Of a stretch of 23,823 bases of DNA, positions 11,902-20,296 are shown piece by piece. A program made the translations under genes and the position numbers. Numbering within the stretch: the stretch's first letter is position 1; each line of letters begins with the position of its first letter. The notes below the pieces were generated by a model. The model ran no database searches. It worked only from the letters and a program-made list of their open reading frames with translations, and had not been told where the DNA came from. The DNA comes from a virus. The stretch lies in the IMG/VR virus record IMGVR_UViG_3300025395_000038, positions 1 through 23,823 of that record; one strand, given 5' to 3'.

Positions 11902-13899
11902 ATGGCCCTAATTAAGCTCCAATTCTCACCGGGTATCAATAAAGAAATCACGACGCTCGGTGGTAAGGGGGGCTGGTTTGCGTGCAACAACGTGCGCTTT
12001 CGCTTTGGCGTTGCTGAAAAACTAGGTGGCTGGACAGCGGACAATGGGGTAACTTCCTCTACGCTAAAACCCACAACGGGCAGCTACTGGGGTATTGCTA
12101 AGTCTCTTTTCAGCTGGGCCAGCCTTTCTGGGTTTAACCTGATGGGCATTGGTACTAACGTCAAGTACTACATCCAGAACGGCAACGGCGGCATGTTTTA
12201 TGACGTAACGCCTATTACTACGACCACCTCGGCGGGGGCAATTACTTTTTCTGCTTCTAACGGCTCGACAACCCTTACTGTTAATAGTTCCACTGCGCTG
12301 ACGATTACAGCGAACACATTTGTGACTTTCAGTGGTGCAGCCAGTCTGGGTGGTAATATTACCAGCACGATCCTGAACGCTGAGTTCCAGATCACCAAAG
12401 TCGTTAGTAATACGCAGTTCCAGGTAGTCATGTCTGTTGCTGCGAATTCCAGCGATACAGGCACGGGCGGCAGTTCAACGGTTGGTGCTTTCCAATTAAA
12501 CGCTGGGCCGACTCAGTATTCGGTCGGTGTGGGTTGGGGCGCTGGTGGTTGGGGCGGCAGTACTCCGGGCTTTGCGTCTACCGGCTGGGGTCAGTCTACG
12601 GGCGGCTATCAACTGCGCTTGTGGAGCCAGTCTAACTACGGTGAAAACTTGGTCATGAACCCCCGTGGCGGGGCTCTGTACTACTGGGTGACCTCCTCGT
12701 CGCCCTCAAGCTTCTACCGTGCACAAGTTCTTTCAAACAGCAATACCAACTATTTCAATGGCGATGCAGGGAACGCGCAGTATTGGAAAACAGATACTGC
12801 CTGCCCGACCATTGCTAACTTTGTGCTTGTTTCTGACCAGTCTCGGTTTGTGATTGCGTTTGGCACAGATAACAACGGCAACGGCACTCAAGACCCCATG
12901 CTGGTCTCTTGGTCAGACCAGTCAGATATCTTGACGTGGACACCTCAATCAGGCAACCAAGCCGGTAACTACCGCCTCTCTCAAGGCTCTTCAATCATTA
13001 CAGCCGTTCAAGCCCGCCAAGAAATTTTGGTGTGGTCGGATACCTCGCTGTATTCCATGCAGTACCTTGGGCCACCGTATGTGTGGGGCTTCCAGATCAT
13101 GGGCTCCAACGTGTCCATCGTCTCGCCTAACGCTCGGGTGGTGGCAAACAACAACGTCTACTGGATGGGTGTTGACAAGTTCTACATGTATAACGGTACG
13201 GTTCAAACGCTGCCGAGTACCTTGCGTAAATACGTGTTTGAAAATATCAACATGCAGCAAGCGTTCCAGATTTTTGCGGGCTCCAATGAGGGCTTCAGTG
13301 AAGTTTGGTGGTACTACTGCTCGGCAAACTCAAACACCATCGACAGCTATGTGATCTACAACTACGTGGATAACACTTGGGCCTACGGCTCGATGGCTCG
13401 TACGGCATGGACTTACAGCCCCCTGCGCGGCCTGCCAGTGGCAACGGGATATAGCAACGGCGGCAGCACCAGTGGTAACCTGATTTATCACGAATCTGGA
13501 GTGGATGATGGCACAACTAACCCCGCTTCTCCTATCAATGCTTACATCCAATCATCCGACTTCGATATTGGTGATGGTGACAAGTATGGGTTTGCTTGGC
13601 GCATGATTCCTGACGTATCGTTTGATGGCTCAAACGTGAATGATCCGTCCATGTATATGACGCTGCTGCCTCGTCAAAACCCCGGCGCTGCTTACAGCAC
13701 CACTATTTACCCAACGGTTGCCAGCACCCAAGACTACACAGCCGCGCCTTTTTACGGCACACAGCAGTTCACCCAACAGATCAACATTCGGGTGCGCGGT
13801 CGTCAGATTGCGGCGGTGTTCGGTTCCAACACGCTGGGCACGCAGTGGCAATTAGGAGTTGCCAGAATGGATGTGCGTCTTGATGGCCGCCGAAGCTAG
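11902..13899 (+). CDS. P22 gp10-like tail nozzle / packaged-DNA stabilisation protein
   Basis: The 665-aa protein opens with LQFSPGINKEITTLGGKGGW, a hallmark-like start of the phage stabilisation (gp10) family. Characteristic later segments are WSDQSDILTWTPQSGNQAG, VYWMGVDKFYMYNGTVQTLP and VRGRQIAAVFGS. The family forms the nozzle part of the short tail, below the adaptor ring. Residues ~108-196 form a beta-rich inserted module (TFSASNGSTTLTVNSST, then SLGGNITSTILNAEFQI). Residues 211-230 are a Trp-Gly-rich patch. It follows the lysis cassette by nine nt and begins the second group of virion genes. Confidence 0.85.
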   Translation: MALIKLQFSPGINKEITTLGGKGGWFACNNVRFRFGVAEKLGGWTADNGVTSSTLKPTTGSYWGIAKSLFSWASLSGFNLMGIGTNVKYYIQNGNGGMFYDVTPITTTTSAGAITFSASNGSTTLTVNSSTALTITANTFVTFSGAASLGGNITSTILNAEFQITKVVSNTQFQVVMSVAANSSDTGTGGSSTVGAFQLNAGPTQYSVGVGWGAGGWGGSTPGFASTGWGQSTGGYQLRLWSQSNYGENLVMNPRGGALYYWVTSSSPSSFYRAQVLSNSNTNYFNGDAGNAQYWKTDTACPTIANFVLVSDQSRFVIAFGTDNNGNGTQDPMLVSWSDQSDILTWTPQSGNQAGNYRLSQGSSIITAVQARQEILVWSDTSLYSMQYLGPPYVWGFQIMGSNVSIVSPNARVVANNNVYWMGVDKFYMYNGTVQTLPSTLRKYVFENINMQQAFQIFAGSNEGFSEVWWYYCSANSNTIDSYVIYNYVDNTWAYGSMARTAWTYSPLRGLPVATGYSNGGSTSGNLIYHESGVDDGTTNPASPINAYIQSSDFDIGDGDKYGFAWRMIPDVSFDGSNVNDPSMYMTLLPRQNPGAAYSTTIYPTVASTQDYTAAPFYGTQQFTQQINIRVRGRQIAAVFGSNTLGTQWQLGVARMDVRLDGRRS

Positions 13900-13907
13900 G
13901 AGTAAAA

Positions 13908-14222
13908 ATGGCAAATGCAAACGTAACGCAGCCCCGACTGCAAAGTGCTCCCGCAGAATACGACCAAGCGTGGATGAACAACTTGGTTAGCCAGTTGCGC
14001 TTGTACTTCACTCAGCTCGATAATGCTGGGCCGATGGTGGCGGCGTCGTCAAATATTGGCACAACCAGTGTAAAGTCTGGTTTAACCTTTTCCCATCCTG
14101 ATCCGAGTAACCCAAATAAATTCGTTTCCAGCTTGCCAACGCAGGCGGATTTGTCTAACCTACGCAGTGGGGACGTTTACTACGACACTTCTGCCAGCAA
14201 CGTACTGAAGATCAAACCATGA
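13908..14222 (+). CDS. Small virion-associated protein downstream of the nozzle gene
   Basis: The 104-aa protein contains a helical segment (EYDQAWMNNLVSQLRLYFTQ) followed by LDNAGPMVAAS, and ends with LRSGDVYYDTSASNVLKIKP. This combination recurs in small proteins encoded directly after gp10-like genes in other phages. The SD is strong (AGGAG, seven nt upstream). The stop overlaps the next start (ATGA). It may be a tail accessory component; there is no enzymatic motif. Confidence 0.7.
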   Translation: MANANVTQPRLQSAPAEYDQAWMNNLVSQLRLYFTQLDNAGPMVAASSNIGTTSVKSGLTFSHPDPSNPNKFVSSLPTQADLSNLRSGDVYYDTSASNVLKIKP

Positions 14223-15715
14223 GCTTACAAAACTTAGCCCGTCAAGTCGCCGCCCAGGGTCGCGGTAACGATACACAGCTTGTCCACATGTCCACCCAAG
14301 AGGTGGCTGGTCTTCAGGCTCTTGCAGCCCAACATGGTATGCGTCTGCCCCGCAATCCTCAGACTGGTCTGATTGAGGCTAACTTCCTTGACTCAATTCT
14401 GCCTACTATTGCCGGTATTGGACTGATGGCATTTGCTCCAGAGGCAATGGGTGCTCTGGGCGGATTCTTTGGTGGCGGTGCTTCATTGGGCGCTGGTTTG
14501 GCTGTTGGCGCTGCTGATACCTTGGCCACCGGTAGCTTGAAGAAAGGTCTTGTAGCTGGTTTGGGCGCTTACGGTGGTAGTGAGATTGGTAACGCATTGT
14601 CTGCCGCTGCGCCGACAACGACTGCCATTTCTGCCGCTCCTACGGTGGGTGAATCTGCTGGTATGCAAAATGCCGGTGATGTGCTACGTGCGGCTCAGAA
14701 TTCTGCTCTGGCATCTCCCGTGCCGACCACTATGGGTCCTATTCCCACTGGTATGCAAAGTGCTGACGAAGTATATAGAGCGGCTCAGGGCATTCCTAGC
14801 GTTACAGCAACTTCGTCAACAGGTTTGCAAAATGCCGGTGATGTGTTGCGTGCTGCACAGGGTTATCCAAACGTAGTGGCTCAAGCTGTTCCGAACGTGG
14901 CGGAAGTTTCTCAGATTCCAATTACAGCAACCAGCTCTCAGCTTGAAACTGCCGCTCAGGCGCGTGATGCTTTGAGTCCGGCAACTTCGACTATTAGCAA
15001 AATGGGTCAAGGCCTTGGTAGCTTGGGAACCACAGAAGGTCGCTCGGCATTCATGGGTGCGCTTGGCAGCTCCGGTCCTTTTAGCACTCCTGGCTATAAC
15101 CAGATGTTTGCCGCAGGGTCGGCATTGGCTCCATCTATCATGAACACGCCAACATACGCACCAAGCTCTGCTCAAACGAATCTGCAGAATACTGTGCGCC
15201 CTTGGTCGTTTAGCCAGACGGCCAATCCTGCTGGCATGGGCACGACCTACATGCAGCCTTTGACTCAAACTTGGACTGCTGGCCAGCCTTACAACGCGAT
15301 TACAGGTCAGCCTATGGCAGGTGGCGGTTTAACAGCCGGATCTACGCCTGGAGAAGGATTGCACCGTACTGTCAGCCAGATGCGCGGCGTCGAGCGTCTG
15401 ATGAAATATGCTGATGGTGGCATCTCTAACTTGGGCAGCTACTCTGATGGCGGCCAACTGTTGCGCGGTCCTGGCGACGGCGTGTCGGACAGTATCCCTG
15501 CCCAGATTGGTCAGCACCAGCCTGCACGTTTGGCTGAAGGCGAGTTTGTGGTTCCTGCCCGAATTGTTTCTGAACTTGGTAATGGTTCCACCAACGCTGG
15601 CGCTAAGCAGCTCTACGCCATGATTGATCGAATCCAGAATGACCGTAGGCACACCTTGGGTAGCAAGCACGCTTACGCTAATGATACTAAGGCTGCGAGA
15701 GCATTGCCCGCATGA
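14219..15715 (+). CDS. Internal virion / ejection-type protein with NAGDVLRAAQ repeats
   Basis: This 498-aa protein has a recognisable N-terminal segment (TQLVHMSTQEVAGLQALA, then NPQTGLIEANFLDSILPTIA) and a Gly/Ala-rich hydrophobic region (~60-125) that could enter membranes. Three copies of a GMQNAGDVLRAAQ-type motif lie at 148-160, 178-190 and 202-214. The C-terminal part holds KYADGGISNLGSYSDGG (396-412), RGPGDGVSDSIPAQIG and LAEGEFVVPARIVSELGNGS, a pattern recurring in large phage structural proteins. A role as an internal protein ejected with DNA is inferred from its place after the nozzle genes and its composition. Confidence 0.7.
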   Translation: MSLQNLARQVAAQGRGNDTQLVHMSTQEVAGLQALAAQHGMRLPRNPQTGLIEANFLDSILPTIAGIGLMAFAPEAMGALGGFFGGGASLGAGLAVGAADTLATGSLKKGLVAGLGAYGGSEIGNALSAAAPTTTAISAAPTVGESAGMQNAGDVLRAAQNSALASPVPTTMGPIPTGMQSADEVYRAAQGIPSVTATSSTGLQNAGDVLRAAQGYPNVVAQAVPNVAEVSQIPITATSSQLETAAQARDALSPATSTISKMGQGLGSLGTTEGRSAFMGALGSSGPFSTPGYNQMFAAGSALAPSIMNTPTYAPSSAQTNLQNTVRPWSFSQTANPAGMGTTYMQPLTQTWTAGQPYNAITGQPMAGGGLTAGSTPGEGLHRTVSQMRGVERLMKYADGGISNLGSYSDGGQLLRGPGDGVSDSIPAQIGQHQPARLAEGEFVVPARIVSELGNGSTNAGAKQLYAMIDRIQNDRRHTLGSKHAYANDTKAARALPA

Positions 15716-16119
15716 AACTGCAGCATGTAGCGACTGATCTGGTCCATCAAGTATGGCCGTCAATTGTAGGGATGGTGGATAGGGCCAACGAGTTTGGCGG
15801 TGATGATTACACGACAGATCAGATTAAGGTCTATCTGGCGACGGGACAGTGGACTTTAGGCGTCTTTGTGGACGATGAAAATGTGATTCGCGGTGCGGTC
15901 AGTTTATCGTTTATCAACTACCCCAATGACCGTGTTGCGTTCATTACGTTTATTGGTGGGAAGAATATTTTTACAGAAGATCTGTCTGAGCAGCTGAAAG
16001 TATTTGCCAAGAATTTTGGTGCGACTAAACTACAGGGTGCGGTCAGAGATTCGGTGGCTAAGCTTGCAAAGCGGCTAGGCTATTACAAACGGTATACGAC
16101 CATTGAAATTAGGATTTGA
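15712..16119 (+). CDS. GNAT-like acetyltransferase-fold phage protein
   Basis: The 135-aa protein follows the order of a GNAT-like fold: an N-terminal helical region (VWPSIVGMVDRANEFGG), strands with GQWTLGVFVDD, VIRGAVSLSFINYPNDRVAF and ITFIGGKNI, and a final helix-strand part (FAKNFGATKLQGAVRDS, LGYYKRYTTIEIRI). The canonical acetyl-CoA loop (Q/RxxGxG/A) is not clear, so activity is uncertain. GNAT-like proteins of this size are common among phage structural genes and their substrate is usually unknown. The start overlaps the upstream stop (ATGA). Confidence 0.6.
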   Translation: MKLQHVATDLVHQVWPSIVGMVDRANEFGGDDYTTDQIKVYLATGQWTLGVFVDDENVIRGAVSLSFINYPNDRVAFITFIGGKNIFTEDLSEQLKVFAKNFGATKLQGAVRDSVAKLAKRLGYYKRYTTIEIRI

Positions 16120-16127
16120 GGTGAGTT

Positions 16128-18437
16128 ATGTTTAAAGAAATGCTGAAACTTTTGATGCCCGACTTCAAATTCTATTTGGGTGGCGGCGGTGGCGGCAGTT
16201 CTTCTACGCCTTCTTCGATGCAGTCTACCTCCGGTGTGCTTGCTCCCTATGCGGCAACGACGGGTCAGAACCTATTGGGAATGGCTGCTGGCCTGGTTGG
16301 TGTTCCATCCACCACCGGCGGCACCAGCAATGGTTTGACACCTTATCAGCCTTACACCGGCGGGCAAGCTGGTCCCAGCGGTCAGGTGGCAGGCTTTAGT
16401 AATCTGCAGAATCAATCCTTCAATGCTGCCGGTAACATGCAGGTAGCCCCTCAAATCGGCAATGCCAGCACGATGGCAGCCACGGCAGGCATGAATGCGC
16501 TGAATGCCCAGTACGGCGGTCAGCAATACGGCAGTACATATCAGAACCAACCCGGATATAACCCTGGCCAGTACAGCATGATGGTTGCTCAGGGGCCAAG
16601 CCTGCAGAACTATCAGATGCAGAACCCTGGTAATATTACCGGCGTTCAGGCTCAGTCTGCCCAAATGGGTAATGCGCCCCAAGCGTATGCTCAGAATGCC
16701 AATGCTACCAGCGTAAACGCCGCCCAAGGCCAAGCTGCTCAGGCTGGTGCTGCGCCTACCATTAACGCCGCAGGATTTAATCAGCCTGGTAACGTTACCG
16801 CCCAGCAGATCAGCGCACTGAATCCCAACTACTTCCAGATGCAAGCTGCCCAAGGCGTGTCTGGGCCTAGCCTTCAGAACTATCAAATGGGTCCCGCCTC
16901 GCAAGTGCAGGCTCAAGACTTTACGTCGCCCGGAACTGTTCAGCAGTTCATGAACCCCTATCTTCAGGCATCGTTGGCTCCGCAAGAGCAACTGCTTGCA
17001 CAGCAACAGGGCCAACAACAGGCTGCAAACCAAGCGCGTCAGACCCAAGCCGGTGCCTTTGGTGGTAGCCGTGCCGCCGTGGAAGATGCCCTGCAGAACC
17101 AATCAAACCAGCTGGCCATGTCCAACCTGATTGGTCAAGGTTACAACACTGCCTACGGTCAGGCAGCTCAGCAGTTCAACGCCCAGCAACAGGCTAACCT
17201 GCAAGCACAGCAAGCCAACCAACAAGCTGGTCTTACCGTGGGTCAGCAGAACCTTGGAGCTAACTTACAGACTCAGAATCTGGGCGCTACGTTGGGCCAG
17301 CAAGCCGCTCTGGCAAACCAGTCAAACCAACAGCAAGCCAATTTGCAGAATCTGTCGGCTAACTTACAAACTCAAGGCTTACAGGCTCAGACTGGTTTAC
17401 AGGCTCAGCAGTCAAATCAATCGGCCAACATGCAAGCTGGTCTGGCAAATCAACAGATGGGCTACAACACTGGTCTGCAGAATGCCCAGTTGGCTCAGCA
17501 AGCTGCTTTGGCTAACCAGTCTTTGGCTGGTCAGTACGGTTTGCAAAATGCGTCTATGGCTCAGCAAACTGGCATCGCTAATCTGTCGAACCAACAGGCT
17601 GCCAACTTGGCTAACCAGCAATACGCCAACCAATTTGGCTTGGCTAATCAGGCTGCACAAAATCAGTTCTCTCTGGCCAACCAAGCTCTGGCTGGTCAGT
17701 ATGGTTTACAGCAAGGTCAGTTCAATCAAGCGGCCAACATGAACACCGCTGCCAACCAGCAGGCGGCTAACCTTGCCAATCAGCAAATGGGCTACAACGT
17801 TGGCAATACCAACTTGCAGGCTTTGCTCGGCGTTCAGAGCTTGGGATCCGGTCAGAACATGCAATCGCAGTTGGCCAACCAAAGCACCAATTTGGCAACG
17901 CAACAAGCACAGCAGGCGGCTAACCAGTTTGGCTATTCGCAACAAATGCAAAACGCTTTGAATGCTGCCAACTACGGTCAGCAAGCTAATGCGCTTAATG
18001 CCAACCAGCAGCAGTTTGGTGCCAACTATTACATGCAGGGTCAGCAAGCGGCCAATACGGCGGCAGCTAACTTGGGTAACTTGGGTAACACTCAGTATCA
18101 ACAGCAGACTGGTATTGCTAACTTGCAGAACCAGTTGGGCGCTCAACAGCAACAGTACCAACAAAACTTGGATACTGCTGCTTACCAAAACTACCTCAAC
18201 CAACAACAGTTGCCATATCAGCAGCTCAGCTTCTTGAACAGCATCATGAATGCTATGCCAACCAGTGGAAGCACTACCAGCATCTACTCCAATCCTTCGC
18301 CCATTTCTATTGCGGCTGGTTTGGGTACAGCGGCTATTGGTGCTAGTAAACTTGGCGGCAAGAAGGGCGGCGGCGTAGTAGAGGGCGGTATGCGTAAGGG
18401 CGGCTTGGCTGCACTGGCTGTTTCCAAATTGCACTAA
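16128..18437 (+). CDS. Large Gln/Asn/Ala-rich internal virion protein
   Basis: This 769-aa protein has a short basic-hydrophobic N-terminus (MFKEMLKLLMPDFKFYLG) and a Gly run. Most of the rest is Gln, Ala, Asn, Leu and Gly in irregular repeats such as LANQALAGQYGLQ and NQQAANLANQQ. SLQNYQM occurs twice. An ordered-looking segment at ~309-355 (AFGGSRAAVEDALQNQSNQL, then GYNTAYGQAAQQFNAQQ) resembles other phage internal proteins. The C-terminus is Gly/Lys-rich (KKGGGVVEGGMRKGGLAAL). The SD is strong (GAGGTGAG). The ejection-protein role is inferred from composition and position; there is no enzyme motif. Confidence 0.7.
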   Translation: MFKEMLKLLMPDFKFYLGGGGGGSSSTPSSMQSTSGVLAPYAATTGQNLLGMAAGLVGVPSTTGGTSNGLTPYQPYTGGQAGPSGQVAGFSNLQNQSFNAAGNMQVAPQIGNASTMAATAGMNALNAQYGGQQYGSTYQNQPGYNPGQYSMMVAQGPSLQNYQMQNPGNITGVQAQSAQMGNAPQAYAQNANATSVNAAQGQAAQAGAAPTINAAGFNQPGNVTAQQISALNPNYFQMQAAQGVSGPSLQNYQMGPASQVQAQDFTSPGTVQQFMNPYLQASLAPQEQLLAQQQGQQQAANQARQTQAGAFGGSRAAVEDALQNQSNQLAMSNLIGQGYNTAYGQAAQQFNAQQQANLQAQQANQQAGLTVGQQNLGANLQTQNLGATLGQQAALANQSNQQQANLQNLSANLQTQGLQAQTGLQAQQSNQSANMQAGLANQQMGYNTGLQNAQLAQQAALANQSLAGQYGLQNASMAQQTGIANLSNQQAANLANQQYANQFGLANQAAQNQFSLANQALAGQYGLQQGQFNQAANMNTAANQQAANLANQQMGYNVGNTNLQALLGVQSLGSGQNMQSQLANQSTNLATQQAQQAANQFGYSQQMQNALNAANYGQQANALNANQQQFGANYYMQGQQAANTAAANLGNLGNTQYQQQTGIANLQNQLGAQQQQYQQNLDTAAYQNYLNQQQLPYQQLSFLNSIMNAMPTSGSTTSIYSNPSPISIAAGLGTAAIGASKLGGKKGGGVVEGGMRKGGLAALAVSKLH

Positions 18438-18446
18438 GGATTAAAC

Positions 18447-20285
18447 ATGGCGACTTCACCTAACGCGATGATGGGACAGGTGGCACCTGGTGCTCCGTCA
18501 AATTTATCTCCTTCTGTCATTGCTCAGCTGCAGCAGGAAATGATGGTTATGCCGCTGGACCAGCTTCAGCAGTATGCCCAACAACACATGGACGACCCCG
18601 TCTACGGTCCTACGGTTGTATCGATGGCGTCGTATGTCGCCAACATGAAGAAGTCTGCCCAGGCTCCTCAAGTTAACGCTACCCAGCCTACCGTGGCCCA
18701 ACAGGCCGTGCAAAACATTGCTCCTCAACAAGCGCCTCAAGGTATGCCCATGCAGGCTCCTCAGGCGCGCCCTACCCAAGGACCGGTAACGCCTGCCCTG
18801 CCGGAAGATCAGGGTATTGGTCAGCTGATGGCCAAGAACATTGAGAACATGGCTGGCGGCGGTATTGTTGGTTATGCGGGCGGTGGTCATGTTCCAAGCT
18901 ATGCCGGAAGCACTGACGGTAGTTTGGTAACAGGGACGAGTACTGGAGATATCAACTCTCGGTTCTCCAACTTGGCCTCGCAGGTAAATCAAGCTCAGAA
19001 TCAATTGGCGGGCGCTTATGCCTCTGGCGATCCTCAGTCCATATCCCTGTATCAATCTCGTCTAGCAGATCTGAAATCTCAACTGAATAATCAGGCTGGT
19101 AATCAGGCGGACCTATTGCTTAGGCAGAATCCTCAACCAATGGGTGCAGCCATTCCTACTACGGCTCCTGCAACGGCGGCGGCTATGGCGGCTCCTCCTG
19201 GTGAAGCTAGTAATGCGTCGCCTACTACGCCTGCGCCAGCCCCTGCTGCTGCACCGGCAACACCCGGAGCAACTGGTAATATTACCAGCGGCAACTCAGC
19301 AATGAGTCAAGGTTTGGGATCGTTTGTATCGCCCACCGGTAAGATGATTGCAGATGCCAAGAAAGCCTTGGGTGATGATGCTAATATGACTTTGAAAGAT
19401 CACGTTGCTCAGGCCCAAGGTATGCTGCCTCAGGTATATAGCTCTGATGATGCTGATCTTGAGATCCAAGCACAGAAGTTTAGAGATGCTGTGGGCGGTG
19501 ATCCTGCATTCAAGAAAGACCTTGACCGACTGGATAAGTTGGATAGCAAGTTGGAAAAGAACAAGCAAGATTCTGTTGGAATCAATACCTTGTTGGCTGG
19601 CTTGAGCATGATCAGGTCTGGTAATCCTTGGGAGGCTATTGCACAAGGTGCGGGCACTGGTCTCAAGAGTTACAAAGATGATATGGACAAGATTGACAAA
19701 GCCCAAGAAGAGCATGAAAAGATGCGTCAGAACTTGGATGTTGCGGCTATGGCTAACAACATGGGCTTTACCCGTATGGCTGCTGACAGCGTTAAGGAAG
19801 CCAAGTCGGCTCAGGTTCGCTCGGCTGAAGCTGCTTTGAGTGCGGGCTCTCATGCTTTTGATGCTGAGCAGCAACGCATGACTACTTTGGCAGGCGAAAA
19901 TATTCGCGGTCAGTATGGTCTGCAGCAAGCGGCAATTGGTGCTAATGCTCCGTCTCAAGAAATCAAAACCTTGTCGGCATTCGCAAGCAATCCGCAGTTG
20001 GCTGAGCAATACAAAAACTCGCCTCAGTATCAGGCCCAGTTGCGGAATGATATTGTGAGCGCCATGAATACTGCACAAAAGACGCTTGGTGATTTGACTG
20101 CCAGCGAAGATGACCGCGCAGAGGCTCGCAAGAAGATTGTTGGCTACCAGAACCAGCTTCAAGCAATGTTCAATCAAAATGCACCATTACCGGCTGGCCT
20201 GCCGACTGGCGCAAAGTTTGTGGGCACCAGCGGTGGCAAGCGCGTATATGAATTGCCAAACGGTAAGCAAGTGGTTGAACAATAA
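18447..20285 (+). CDS. Internal virion / ejection-type protein, helical
   Basis: The 612-aa product has a helical N-terminus (LSPSVIAQLQQEMMVMPLDQ), Pro/Gln/Ala-rich linkers, and a Gly-rich motif at 135-147 (MAGGGIVGYAGGG). A long Ala/Pro linker (~235-275) leads to a highly charged, mostly helical C-terminal half (~295-570) including FRDAVGGDPAFKKDLDRL and QEEHEKMRQNLDVAAMANN. The last residues (GTSGGKRVYELPNGKQVVEQ) look like a small beta element. The SD AAGGA lies six to seven nt before the ATG. It is probably one of the proteins delivered with the genome, together with its neighbours; no domain of known activity is visible. Confidence 0.65.
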   Translation: MATSPNAMMGQVAPGAPSNLSPSVIAQLQQEMMVMPLDQLQQYAQQHMDDPVYGPTVVSMASYVANMKKSAQAPQVNATQPTVAQQAVQNIAPQQAPQGMPMQAPQARPTQGPVTPALPEDQGIGQLMAKNIENMAGGGIVGYAGGGHVPSYAGSTDGSLVTGTSTGDINSRFSNLASQVNQAQNQLAGAYASGDPQSISLYQSRLADLKSQLNNQAGNQADLLLRQNPQPMGAAIPTTAPATAAAMAAPPGEASNASPTTPAPAPAAAPATPGATGNITSGNSAMSQGLGSFVSPTGKMIADAKKALGDDANMTLKDHVAQAQGMLPQVYSSDDADLEIQAQKFRDAVGGDPAFKKDLDRLDKLDSKLEKNKQDSVGINTLLAGLSMIRSGNPWEAIAQGAGTGLKSYKDDMDKIDKAQEEHEKMRQNLDVAAMANNMGFTRMAADSVKEAKSAQVRSAEAALSAGSHAFDAEQQRMTTLAGENIRGQYGLQQAAIGANAPSQEIKTLSAFASNPQLAEQYKNSPQYQAQLRNDIVSAMNTAQKTLGDLTASEDDRAEARKKIVGYQNQLQAMFNQNAPLPAGLPTGAKFVGTSGGKRVYELPNGKQVVEQ

Positions 20286-20296
20286 AAGGATCGGTC

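Noticed and set aside
16272-17102. 276-codon open frame on the - strand
   Set aside because: It is antisense to the Gln/Ala-rich gene, whose biased codons leave the other strand open; no SD or recognisable domain.
17131-17742. 203-codon + strand frame inside the 769-aa gene
   Set aside because: Shifted reading of repeated Gln/Ala/Asn codons giving a Leu/Thr/Ser-rich product with no SD or domain.
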